64,000 nucleotides of DNA from positions 136,507,847 to 136,571,846 of the forward strand of contig CM061064.1 in assembly GCA_030762895.1 (NCBI GenBank). The letters run 5' to 3'. The number at the start of each line of letters is the position of its first letter. The stretch's first letter is position 1. Under the pieces are notes generated by a model that worked only from the letters and a program-made list of their open reading frames with translations, searched no databases and was not told the origin of the DNA. A program made the position numbers and the translations under genes. Positions 1-10,186 of this stretch are shown in pieces. The stretch is from Sophora flavescens (Eukaryota; Streptophyta; Magnoliopsida; Fabales; Fabaceae).

Positions 1-112
1 TGCTTGCTTCTGATTTAATCTTCTTGTGTGCAAAAATCATTTTAAAGGTTTTTTTCGAAAATTAACAAACACAATTCAACCCCCCTTCTTGTGTTTGCCT
101 GTGTCATCTTCA
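1..112 (+). repeat. 3' end of the S1 5' LTR
   Basis: It matches 19507-19625 at the end of the S1 3' LTR with few differences and ends in CA at 111-112, directly before the primer-binding site. Confidence 0.92.
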
Positions 113-114
113 GT

Positions 115-128
115 TGGTATCAGAGCTC
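115..128 (+). other. S1 primer-binding site (initiator tRNA-Met type)
   Basis: TGGTATCAGAGCTC lies two bases after the LTR end. TGGTATCAGAGC is complementary to the 3' end of plant initiator tRNA-Met and is the usual copia minus-strand primer site. Confidence 0.92.
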
Positions 129-183
129 ATCCTCGAAAAGGTTGAGCATATAACAAATGCTGAGGGAGTATGTTTCAACAACC

Positions 184-1690
184 ATGGATGCAGATGGACA
201 AGCTATCAACAGACCTCCTCTCTTTGATGGAACAGATTATAACTATTAGAAGAAGAGGATGATGGCCTTCTTGGATGAGCAGAATGTAGATATTTGGGAG
301 CTTATTAAAAACGGCTACACAGAGCCAAGAGATGAAGATGGAGCTGTTGTTCCTAGAGCCCAATGGACTCAAGAACAGAAAAATCAATATCAGCTAAATC
401 TGAAAGCAAAGTACTATCTCATATGTGCTATTACCAGATCTGAGCATGACAAAGTTCACAGCTGCAATACTGCTAAAGAAATTTGGGATATTCCTGCCCT
501 AGCTCATGAGGGTTCATTCCAAGTGAAGGAATAAAAAATAAGCATGCTGGTTCACCGGTATGAACTGTTGAAGATGGCTGATCATGAAACAATAGATCAA
601 ATGTTTGGGAGATTTTAGACTATCACCAACAGTCTCAGATCTCTTGGAAAAACATATGAAAATAGAGACCATGTCAGAAAAATTCTGAGAAGCTTACCCA
701 AGCAATGGAGACCCAAAGTTAATGCTATTCAGGAAGCCAAAAACCTAAATACACTCTCTCTGGAAGAGCTTCTTGGATGTCTCAAGGTTCATGAACTTGA
801 ACTTAATGAGGAAGAAAATTCCAGAAAATGAAAATATATTACCCTTAAGGCGAAGAAAGCAAGCTCATCAAAGGCTCTCAAAGCTGCTGAGTATCAAATG
901 AGTCTGGATCTTCTGATAATGATGAAGGATCAGACGAGGATGAATTGTCTTTCATCTCCAGGAAGATTCAACATATGTGGAGAAAGAAAGGTGGTTTCAG
1001 AAGGAAGCAATTCAACAAAAAGTTTTCCAAGGAGAAGTCAGACTCCAAGGAAAAAGGTCCACCCTTATGCTTTGAATGCAAGAAACCTGATCATTTCAAA
1101 GCTGACTGCCCTGAGTTAAAGAATAAAAAGAAATTATTCAAAAATAAGAAAGGCTTAATAGCTACATGGGAGGATCTTGATCTGTCTTCATCAGATGAAG
1201 AAAATGAAGCTGAGGAAGAGGCAAATATCTGTCTCATGGCAGACACTGCATCAGAAAGTGAATACACTGATGCCGAGTCGTCCATATTGTCACGAGAGTA
1301 TAAGAGTCTCAAAAAGAAATTTTCTAAGCTGTCTAGAGAATATGATAAGGTATGCACTGAGGAGCAAAACCTTAAAGATGAAAATGACATACTAAAATCG
1401 GTGAATGTCAGTCTAGCTGACAAAATGGAGTGAGCCTGATGATTCTTGTGAAGTTGAAAAACTGAAACAAGATAACATATCTGACAGACTCTCTGTCATA
1501 GCTTGATGGTGGCTTAGATAAGATTAATCTTATTTTAAGGTACTCTAGGTCACCACATGATAAATCTAGCATTGGTTATGACAAAGAGAAGAAAGAAGCA
1601 TCTCCACAAAAGTTAACACCACATACTCAGCACAGAGCTTCAAAAGCTCAAGCTAAACATGCTAAAACAAAGTCTGGCTCGTCCAACACT
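184..1690 (+). pseudogene. S1 gag remnant (UBN2-type copia gag with CCHC knuckle)
   Basis: This encoded the capsid/nucleocapsid protein that packages element RNA. The natural start is ATG 184. The N-terminal part resembles copia gag of the UBN2 family (residues such as LNLKAKYYLICAI and SLPKQWRPKV). In-frame stops occur at 247, 532, 616 and 829, and the frame then changes. The zinc knuckle at 1068-1109 is intact (CX2CX4HX4C: CFEC...H...C). It is followed by an acidic stretch ending in ANICLMA, as in Sirevirus gags, and a coiled-coil-like tail to about 1433. From 1434 to 1690 only broken Lys/Glu-rich coding remains. It cannot make a full protein. Confidence 0.88.
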
Positions 1691-1699
1691 TTTTAGAAA

Positions 1700-2190
1700 G
1701 TGTGTGGAAAGAACGGGCATACTACATCTAGATTCATACATAATAAACATGCTAAGCATACTCATCTAGTGACAACTAACAAGAAAGGACCCAAGTCAGT
1801 TTGGGTACCTAAAGATAAGATAATACCTGTTGCAGATTTGATTAACAACAGGAAAGAAAAAAATCTTGGTACTTGGACAGTGGGTGCTCACGACACCTGA
1901 CAGGAGAAAGGTGTATGTTCCAAGACCTTAGACACAAAGATGGTGGCTGGGTTACATTTGGAGGAAACTAAAAAGGGAAGATCGTTGATGTAGGTAAAAT
2001 TGGTAAACACCATTTTTCTTCCATTGATATCGTTCTTTTAATAAGTGACTTAAAACATAATCTGCTGAGCATAAGTCAATTATCTGACAGTGGATATGTT
2101 GTTTCTTTTGATAAGAACCTGTGTACTGTCAAGAAAGATGATGGATTACTTTTATTCACTGCTAAGAGGCAAAACAATCTTTATAAGATT
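1700..2190 (+). pseudogene. S1 protease remnant
   Basis: This is the aspartic protease that matures Gag-Pol. A knuckle-like CGKNGH segment at 1700 leads to the active-site motif LDSGCSRHLTG, with its Asp codon at 1876-1878. The motif sits in a different frame from the preceding codons, so a frameshift near 1870 separates them. Downstream codons (LLSISQLSDSGYVVSFDKNLCTV-like, about 2060-2130) fit the rest of the copia protease and its linker. Frameshifts make it non-functional. Confidence 0.8.
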
Positions 2191-2193
2191 GAC

Positions 2194-3235
2194 TTGGAGG
2201 ACCTCTCAAATCAAAGTGTCTCATGTCTAGTGTCCATTGAAGATGAGCGATGGATTTGGCACAAAAGGCTGGGTCATGCAAGCTTGAAATTAATTTCAAA
2301 GCTAAATAAGCATAACATCGTGAGAGGATTACCAAACCTTAAGTTCAAATCTGATGCTCTCTGTGATGCATGTCAAAAGGGAAAACAAGTCAAAGGTTCT
2401 TTTGAATCTAAGAATATTGTTAGTACCAATAGACCACTAGAGTTGCTACACCTTGATCTTTTTGGTCCAACAAGGACTGCTTCTGTCAGTGGTAAGAGAT
2501 ATGGTCTTTGTCATAGTAGACAACTACACTAGATGGACATTGGTTATGTTCCTAACTCACAAGGATGAGTCTTTCAAGGTATTTTCTGTATTCTGCAATC
2601 GTGTACAGAATGAAAAAGGCATCTGTATCACTTCAATCAGAAGTGACCATAGGGGTGAGTTTGAAAATGAGCTATTTCATTAGTTCTGTGAAGAAAGTGG
2701 TATCCTTCATAACTTCTCAATACCTAGAACACCACAGCAAAATGGTGTGGTAGAGAGAAAGAACATATCTCTTCAAGAGAAGGCTAGGACTATGCTCGAT
2801 GACAACTCTGTCCCTAGACACTTCTAGGCTGAAGCTATTAATATTGCCTACTACATTCAGAACAGAATATACATTAGTCCTATCCTGAACAAGACTCCTT
2901 ATGAACTGTGGAAATGACAAAAACCCAACATATCTTATTTTCACCCTTTTGGTTGTAAATACTATATACTGAATACTAAATATCAACTTGGTAAGTTTGA
3001 TGCTAAAGCAGATAATGGAATACTATTAGGATATTCTGAAACTTCTAAAGGCTTTAGAGTTTACAATTCTAGGATTCTGATAGTAGAGGAAAGTATTCAT
3101 GTCAAGTTTGATGACAAACAACCTGATAAGAAATTATCAGAGCTAGATGAAGCTTTTGCAGATCTTGTTCTAAACATCTCAGGAGACACACCTGAGATGA
3201 AATCTGATGATCAAGCAGACGACCCCACTTAATAA
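2194..3235 (+). pseudogene. S1 integrase remnant
   Basis: This integrase would insert the cDNA. 2194-2532 holds the GAG-pre-integrase zinc-binding part: HKRLGHAS, then CDACQKGKQ. The catalytic core starts with LHLDLFGP (first Asp), shifts frame near 2500, and continues with SDHRGEFEN (second Asp) and TPQQNGVVERKN (catalytic Glu), so all three DDE residues can be recognised. In-frame stops follow near 2681, 2827 and 2916. The C-terminal part with LGYSETSKGFRVYN fits copia. Integrase lies upstream of RT, as in copia. Confidence 0.88.
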
Positions 3236-3386
3236 CCAGAAACCTCCACTTCTCAACATGATGCAGTTCAAAAATCTTGGTACTTCAAGAATTATCATCC
3301 ACAAGATCAGATCATTGGAAACCCCAATGACAAGCTAAGAACCAGATCAACTTTCAGAGAACAATATATTTTTGCACTAGTCTGAG

Positions 3387-4100
3387 TTGGAACCAAAGAC
3401 AGTAGACGACGCTCTACTACACGATGACTGGATTGTGGCTATGCAAGAAGGACTTAATCAGTTTGAAAGAAGTGAAGTTTGGACTCTAGTTCCCCTGCCC
3501 AAAGACAAATCAGTTATAAGAAGAAAGTGGGTTTACAAAAACAAACTTGATGAAAATGGTAAGGTAATAAGAAACAAAGCAAGACTTGTTGCTCAAGGTT
3601 ATCCTCAGGAAGAAGGTATAGATTACACTGAAACTTTTACACCTGTTGCTAGATTAGAAGCAATTAGAATTCTACTTTCATTTGCTGCACATCATAGAAT
3701 TATGCTTTTTCAAATGGATGTTAAAAGTGCTTTTCTACATGGCTTAATTAATGAAGAAGTTTATGTTATGTAACCTCTGGGTTTTGAGAGTGAAACCCAT
3801 CCTGAACATGTATATAAGCTTAAGAAAGCTTTGTACGGCCTTAAATGCAGAAAGAATTTGAAATGACCATGATGGGAGAACTCAAATTCTTCCTTGGAGT
3901 TCAAGTTAAACAAACTATGGACGAGGTGTTCATCCACCAAACCAAGTATACAAAGGAACTCCTGAAGAATTTCAAGATGGATGATTGCAAACCAATGAAT
4001 ACCCATATGCACCCCACGTCCATACTGAACAAAGATGATAAAGAGAAAAAGGTAGACCAAAAGGTATATAGAAGTATGATAGGATCTCTTGATATCTTAT
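3387..4100 (+). pseudogene. S1 copia reverse transcriptase, catalytic part deleted
   Basis: This is an RVT_2-type copia RT. 3387-3773 reads well: WTLVPLPKDKSVIRRKWVYK, KARLVAQGYPQEEGIDY, ETFTPVARLEAIR and QMDVKSAFLHG (first catalytic Asp). A TAA stop at 3771 stands where a Gln codon is expected. At about 3845 the sequence jumps from KALYGLK straight to a later segment (KEFEMTMMGELKFFLGVQV), so the stretch holding the YVDD pair is missing. The enzyme is therefore dead by deletion as well as by a stop. Confidence 0.9.
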
Positions 4101-4101
4101 C

Positions 4102-4725
4102 GTGTCCAGACCTGACATTATGTTCGGTGTATGTTTGTGTGCTCGTTTTCAATCTGATCGTAGAGAATCTCACTTATCAGTAGTTAAGAGAATACTTAGA
4201 TATTTAAAAGGTACTACTAATCTAGGTTTGTGTTTTAAGAAAAATGAAGATTACAAATTAGTTGGTTTTTGTGATGCTGACTATGCTGGAGATATGATTG
4301 AAAGAAAAAGTACCAGTGGAGGATGTCACTTCATTGGAGCTAATCTTGTCTCATGGTCAAGCAAAAGATAAAGTGTCATTGCCTTATCAACTATTGAAGC
4401 TGAGTATATTTCAGCTGCTAGCTGCTGCTCACAACTTCTTTGGATCAAACATCAATTGGAGGACTATAATGTGTCTATAAGTAGTATTCCACTCATATGT
4501 CACAACACCACTGCAATCAATTTATCTAAGAATCCAATATTGCATTATAGAGCTAAGCATATAGAGATTAAACATCATTTCATTAGGGATTATGTGCAGA
4601 AAGGTGTATTTGATATACAATTCATGGATATTGACCATCAATGGGCAGATATCTTTACTAAACCTCTTGCTGAGGACAAATTTATTTTCATTAGGAAGCA
4701 TCTTAATATGTTATGTGTGGATTGA
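4102..4725 (+). pseudogene. S1 copia RNase H remnant
   Basis: This domain removes the RNA strand during reverse transcription. Visible motifs are RYLKGTTNLGL, CDADYAGD (catalytic Asp), STSGGCHFIG, then after a stop near 4370 TIEAEYISAA (catalytic Glu), and AKHIEIKHHFIRD followed by ADIFTKPLAED at the end. The final stop lies at 4723-4725. Two frames are needed to read it, so it is broken. Confidence 0.9.
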
Positions 4726-5163
4726 TTAAGGCGTCTAGCCTAGAGAATCTTTGTTGATGCATGTGCGTCGAAAGCATTTCAAGTTCATTGTATGATTAAT
4801 ATACGCATCCATTATATTTATATGCCGCGTCCACTGCATGTCGCTTCTATGCCTACTTGCATACTGTTTGGACTCGTCCATACATATACTTATTAAATGC
4901 ATTTATTTTGTCTATATGACAAATTTATCCTTTATTCTCTTTGCTGAGTCAGTACTTCCATCAATCCCATCAAGAACTTTTTAGAGTTCCCAAATACCAA
5001 CGTCGTTTTATCCATAATGACATGTATTGTCAAAAGATTTTCATTTATTTCTAAAAGGAAAAAGCTTTGGGATTCAAAAATCTTTTAAAATCTATCTCTT
5101 CCCTCTGAGAAAAACTTTACACTTCCTTGAACCTTCGACAAAACGGCTCTCTGATCACCAAAA
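4726..5163 (+). other. S1 spacer between pol and the extra ORF
   Basis: About 440 bases of AT-rich DNA without a convincing ORF. Sireviruses with an extra 3' ORF have such a spacer; it may hold a splice acceptor or promoter for the downstream ORF, but I see no clear signal. Confidence 0.6.
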
Positions 5164-6234
5164 ATGGCTTCTGCTTCAACCTTAAACGTGGTCAAGCTTA
5201 ACATGGAAATTGAGCATCATTTCAACTTTGGAGTATTGTAAGACTGTAACTTGGACTTCAGCAAGTATGTTAATACTGCTGGTTAGGGAGGACTCTTTAT
5301 AGAGAAAGTTTTTATCTTTCCCAATCTAATTAGGAACTTCTGGAGGAATGTTCGAATCTCTGATACAGACTTCTCCTCTATGGTGTTGAGAAAGAAGATT
5401 TTAGTCTCAGAAAAGACCATTGCTGATGCTATTTTCTGCGCCCAGGAAGGGTTAGCTCTTACCGAGACTTGGGAAGCTAATCTGGGTAGTTCAGAGACTA
5501 TTGAAGTATGTTTAATGAAAGAAGACACTGCCAGAACTTACTCCTGGAAAGCTGTTGAAATTAAGGATATTGTTCGCATCCCTCATCAGCTACTTAATAA
5601 GGTAGTTCTTCATAAGGTTGGGTACAAGGACAACCTCTCTTCTCTACACAAGTTCTGCCTCTGCCACCTCATGACTGAAACAAAGATCAATCTTCCAAGA
5701 ATTCTGTATGGAAGATTTAGGGATGTTGTGATAAATAGGAATAGACTATCAGCATTTCCCTATTGTCACCTTCTTTCAAAAATCTTTAAGGCACAAGGAA
5801 TCCATGAATACCTTGCTGCAAGGACGCCTGAGGAAAAAGCCAGAATTCTGATTGAAAAACCAATGTCAGCTGCAGATTTTGGTAAAATGAACTTAGCAAA
5901 CATGAACCTTAGCACATATGCTGCTGCTGCTATTGCTAAGACTGAGGAATTTATGAAGAAGAAAGAGGAAATGGTGGAACACAACATTTCTGAGGCTGTG
6001 GAGCCAAAGAAAATTGTCAGAAAGAAGACCACTGCTGCAAGGAAGCCCTTGCCAAAGAGGCCCACTGGTGGAATTGTCATCAGGGAACCTACTGTTGCTG
6101 CCCCTCAACCTGCTATTTCCCAAAAGAGGACAAGAAATCTGGTTCTGTCACAAGATGATGATGAGGATGATGAGGATAGAATTCCCACCAGTTCTGTTCT
6201 AAAGAAACAAAAGACTGTTGTTGTTGCTGCTGCC
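5164..6234 (+). pseudogene. S1 extra 3' ORF (aORF, 'envelope-like' position), first part
   Basis: It starts at ATG 5164 (MASASTLN). Stops at 5239 and 5284 break the first 41 codons, then the frame is open to 6234. It encodes a globular part (FPNLIRNFWRNVRIS to LPRILYGRF) and from about 5950 a Lys- and Ala-rich, then acidic, tail. The globular part resembles the 'putative plant transposon protein' domain seen in plant repeat ORFs; this is a loose resemblance. I see no signal peptide or membrane segment, so the name 'envelope-like' reflects position only. Element A interrupts it at 6235, and the TGA that ends the frame comes from the LTR of A. The same frame resumes at 15931. Confidence 0.75.
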
Positions 6235-6458
6235 TGATAAGCCTCTAGCTCATCTAGTTTTATAGCTAGTATGACCAGGGTTTTGTGCAAATTATATCGT
6301 ATTTTCACCCAAATTAGATTAGATTGTCCTCAAGCAAGGTTTTGAGTCTCTAGAGTAGTTTTAAGTTAATTTAGCTAGTTTTAAGTCAAAATAATACACT
6401 TATGCTTATTTCCTTGTTTTCAGGTTAAGTAGAAGTTGAGAAAATAAAGAACAGGGGA

Positions 6459-6872
6459 TTCGCCCCGCGAAGGACACGCTCGCCACGCGACCCCGAAGCC
6501 TGACTGTTCCAAGAAATTGCTAAGTCTCTGGGTCGCCTCGCGAAGAAGGTCTCGCCCCGCGAGTCTTCCAAACCTGAAAAAGTCAGAGACGATCACGGCT
6601 TGCCCGTGTTGAAAGTCACGGCCGTGGCAGTTTTGAAGCTGAAGAGTCTCGCCTCGCGATCATCCCTTCGCCTCGTGAATCTGAAAGTCAGAGAGCATCA
6701 CGGTTAGGCCCTGATGGCCATCACGGGCGTAAGGAGGAAACTCTTCATATCCTCGCCTCGCGAGCAACACTTCGCCTCGCTAGAATGCCAAAGGTTGCTG
6801 ACAGTTCATGAAATTCGCCTCGCGAATGTGTGCTCGCCTCGCGAGCCATCTGAATTCTGATTGTGTATAAAA
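6459..6872 (+). promoter_or_regulatory. A LTR promoter: CpG-rich hairpin array followed by TATA box
   Basis: About ten copies of a CGC-CTC-GCG or CGC-CCC-GCG core occur in 390 bases of otherwise AT-rich DNA. Most form short hairpins with a 3-nt loop; the last two are ATTCGC-CTC-GCGAAT (6813-6827) and GCTCGC-CTC-GCGAGC (6832-6846). Between them lie CACGG/CCGTG palindromes. TATAAAA follows at 6866-6872, so the array occupies the enhancer position of U3. The array itself is seen; a role in transcription or methylation control is inferred. Confidence 0.7.
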
Positions 6873-7063
6873 GGTTGTTCTGAACATTTTGTAAAGACTT
6901 TTTGCTACTTCAACTTTCTGATATACATTTTTCTCTGCGATTTCGTTTTTGCCATGGAGCACTAAGTCCTAGGATTAGTCTACTGTTTGAGGATCCTATA
7001 TACTTGAGGTTATGTAAATCCCTATTTTAATTGCTTTTCCCTTTTCAATACCATATTTCATAT

Positions 7064-7211
7064 TTCTGTTTGTTATTTCAGGAGTGTGTAATATTGTATT
7101 GATTTGTTTCAGTGATGTAAATTTCCTAAACATAATCGCGTTTGTTAATTCGCGTGTGTTCATTCATGATCGTTTGATCATGAGCGCTTAATCCCGTTTG
7201 TTATTTCGGGA
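7064..7211 (+). other. Four 10-nt-loop hairpins in A LTR downstream of TATA
   Basis: Hairpins: CTG/CAG at 7066-7081 (extendable by wobble to 7064-7083), CGCG/CGCG at 7137-7154, TCATG/CATGA at 7164-7183, and TCCCG/CGGGA at 7192-7211. Loops of the first, second and fourth are TTTGTTATTT, TTTGTTAATT and TTTGTTATTT. The third has ATCGTTTGAT. They lie about 200-350 bases after the TATA box and so should be in the transcribed leader. The 3' LTR repeats them at 15429-15574. Confidence 0.7.
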
Positions 7212-7575
7212 ATAGGAATTTGCATCCATAGTAGCAATTACGTTGTTAGTTGTTACTGTAACTGAAAGGGGATTAGAATCTGCTTAGGGCTTGGGTTTAC
7301 ATTAACCAAGGATAGTTGGGAATTCTTGACAGTAGATTAATCGTTGTTTGATAATTGATAATCCCTTTTCAACTGCCTTGTTTTTGATTGCTCTGTTTTG
7401 TTTGTTTCTTAATTGCATTCCAATCCAAACCCCCCCCCCCCCCCAAAACTGATTTTTTTTGTGAAAGATAATATTCTCAGAGTCCTTGAGAGACGACATC
7501 CGAGTTGTCGCACTATACTACACTTTTAAACCCACTCGTCCTTTTTGGCGTGTGCGCGACAGCGCGACCAAAAAT

Positions 7576-7593
7576 TGGCGCCGTTGCCGGGGA
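7576..7593 (+). other. A primer-binding site (tRNA-Asp type)
   Basis: TGGCGCCGTTGCCGGGGA, five bases after the LTR end, is complementary to the 3' end of plant tRNA-Asp (CCCCGGCAACGGCGCCA). This primer is common in Athila elements. Confidence 0.88.
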
Positions 7594-7674
7594 CTCTGAG
7601 TTGTTATTTTTCTCAATTTGTTTTTATTTTATTTTCTTTTCTTTCTTTTAATTTCTGTTCTGTTTCGAATTGGT

Positions 7675-9292
7675 CTGGCTACTAGGTCTCATTGCCCTGA
7701 ACTGTGTGATTTTGACCCGGAAATTGAAAGAACATTGCACACACTCCGTAGGGAATTTCGGGCTAGCACTAGTAGTAATTCCAATTTTAAAACTGCTTTT
7801 GAAAACATGGGAGACCAGAGGACATTAAGGCAGCTTGCTGCCCCTGATGTCAACTATAATGGATTATGTATTTCTTATCCTGGTGCTGACACCCCTTTTG
7901 AACTAAAATCTGGTTTTATTCACCTGTTGCCCAAGTTTAATGGTCTTGCAGGTGAGGATCCACACAAGCACTTGAAAGAATTCCAAGTTGTATGCTCCAC
8001 AACCTCGAGAGCAGAGGAGTCACCGAGGACAATATCAAGTGAAGGCTTTTCCATTTTCACTCCAAGGAGCTGCAAAGGATTGGCTATTGTACCTTGAGCC
8101 TAACTCCATCACAACTTGGAATGATTTGAAGAGGGTGTTTCTAGAAAGGTATTTTCCTGCTTCAAGAGCTGCTTCAATAAGGAAAGAGATATGTGGCATA
8201 AGGCAAGGGAACGAGTCACTAGTCGAATCTTGGGAAAGGTTCAAACATTTGGTCTCTAGTTGCCCCCAAAGCATCAAATTTCCGAACAACTCCTGATCCA
8301 ATACTTTTATGAAGGATTGTTGCCTATGGATAGGAATCATTGGATGCTGCTAGTGGGGGAGCATTAGTTGATAAGACCCCAGCTGCTGCTAAGCAACTTA
8401 TTGAGAACATGTCGTTGAATTCCCATCAGTTTTCTACAAGAAGAAATTCAGTTGAGCCAAGAGGTGTGCATGAGATTCATAGTTCATCTTCTAACCAGGC
8501 CGCCCTGGAGAATAGATTGGATGAGCTGACCTCTTTTGTGAGACAATTGGCAATAGACAAGGTCCAGCCGGCAAAGTTATGTAGCATGTGCAATGCACCT
8601 GAGCATCCATTTGATCCATGCCCGATCCGGAGAGAAGAATTTGTCAGTGAAGTACCTCAGGCTTATGCAGTGAACCCCTATAATCAAGGAGGCAGTCAGA
8701 ATCGGTACAGCATTCCAGACCTCTCTACTAATAGGTACCATCCTAGCTGGAGAAATCACCCTAATCTGCGGTATGGGAATTCTTCCCAACAACAAATTGA
8801 TGGCACCTCGGGAATCATCCTCCGGTGACCACTTACGCACCTTCGGACCATCGTTAGAAGACTTGGTAAAGCAAATGGCTGCATCTAGTGTACGATTTCA
8901 GCAGAGAGGACAGATGCTAGTATTCAAGATTTGAGGACTCAGATTGGACAGGTTGGCTACATCCATGAATAGTATACAACAAGGTCAAGGGACAAACCAG
9001 CTGCCTGCACAGCCAAGTGATAAATCCTAATGCCTCCAACCCTAATGTGAGTGTCATCTCTCTGAGATCTGGAAAGGTTGTTGAGGCCACTTCTGGAAAG
9101 GATGAAGAAACTGTTAAGGCTACTCCTGAGCCTACTGATGAGGTTACTCCTGAACCTGTGGTTGAAGTTGAAACTGAGAGAGTGTATAGACCACCCATTC
9201 CATTCCCACACAGAATTCAGAAAAATTTGAAGATGGGTGGTGAAAATAAAGAGAAGGAGATTCTTGATGTTTTCAGAAAAAGTAGGCATTAA
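7675..9292 (+). pseudogene. A gag remnant (Athila type)
   Basis: This is the capsid/nucleocapsid part. The family N-terminus (ATRSHCPELCDFDPEIERTL) follows a CTG codon at 7675 where an ATG is expected, so the start may be lost. The hydrophobic codons upstream (from 7618) are a T-rich leader. The frame shifts near 8000-8040, continues with AFPFSLQGAAKDWLLYL and RVFLERYFP, stops at 8294 and resumes at 8340. A zinc knuckle CSMC...H...C (CX2CX4HX4C) lies at 8580-8621. Broken coding at 8829-9016 still shows the LEDLVKQMA region. 9017-9292 holds the linker VSVISLRSGK and an acidic Pro-rich part. Confidence 0.87.
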
Positions 9293-9301
9293 TATTCCAC
9301 T

Positions 9302-10078
9302 TTGTTGGATGTGATCAAGCAAGTGCCCATATATGCTAAATTTCTGAAGGACCTATGCACTAACAAGAGGAAGATGAAGACTAATGAGAGGGTTGACTTG
9401 GGAATGAATGTCTCAGCGCTTATCCAGTCAAAGATAGAGAGAGTTGCTTCTATTGCCCCTAATCAAGTACTGCCACAAAAGTGCAAGGATCCAGGCACCT
9501 TCACTATCCCATGCACTATTGGGGACAAGAAGTTTGAAAACTGTATGTTGGACTTGGGAGCATCAATCAATGTCATGCCTACCTCCATCTTTAATAACCT
9601 TGATGCGGGGCCATTGCAGTACACAGGTCTTACCATTCAGTTGGCTAACAGGACCAGTGCCCGACCCATGGGGATGGTAGAGGATGTCCTAGTGCAAGTT
9701 GATGATTTGATATTCCCTGCAGACTTCTATATCCTAGACATGGCAGGAGAGACTCAGTCCAGTAGATCACCTATAATCTTGGGGAGACCGTTCATGATGA
9801 CATCCAAGACCAAGATTGATGTTTATGATGGGACTATGTCGATGGAGTTTGGTGGTATTGTGGCCAAATTCAAGATTTTTGATGCTATGAAGCACCCAGT
9901 AGAGGAGCACTCTGTATTCCACTTAGAGTTGCTGTCTGAACTCATTGAGGACACTCATGATGACCTTATTTCTGATTTTCCTGTTATTTCTGGTTTTGAT
10001 GATGTATATACTTGTACTAACTGCACTAACACTAACCCATGTTCTGTTTGTTCTGAGTTTTTGGATTTAACATTGTAG
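9302..10078 (+). pseudogene. A aspartic protease and linker with four-Cys motif
   Basis: The active-site motif LDLGASINVMP has its Asp codon at 9551-9553; DLGAS is the usual Athila form. SPIILGRPFM is the second conserved block. The frame is open for 258 codons. Near its end, at 10013-10051, is CTNCTNTNPCSVC (CX2CX5CX2C), a zinc-ribbon-like motif between protease and RT. A TAG at 10076 and another at 10174 separate it from RT, so a full polyprotein is not made. Confidence 0.85.
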
Positions 10079-10186
10079 GGTGAGGATGATAGTGAAAGTG
10101 ATAATGAAAGTAAAGCTGTTTACTCAGCAAAAGTCCTTGACCCTATGGCTGCTCCCAATAATCCATCTGTTGAGTAGCCGCCTCCT

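Larger units (their letters stand above)
6235..7570 (+). repeat. A 5' LTR
   Basis: 1,336 bases, TGATAAGCC...GCGACCA. It holds a CpG-rich hairpin array (6459-6846), TATAAAA at 6866-6872, four hairpins at 7064-7211 and a poly-C run near 7431-7444 that is longer than in the 3' copy. Confidence 0.95.

Noticed and set aside
115..128. tRNA-Met gene fragment
   Set aside because: Only the complement of the tRNA 3' end is present, as expected for a primer-binding site.
7618..7674. Hydrophobic signal-peptide-like start in front of the A gag
   Set aside because: It is a T-rich leader; the family start lies at 7675, where ATG has become CTG.
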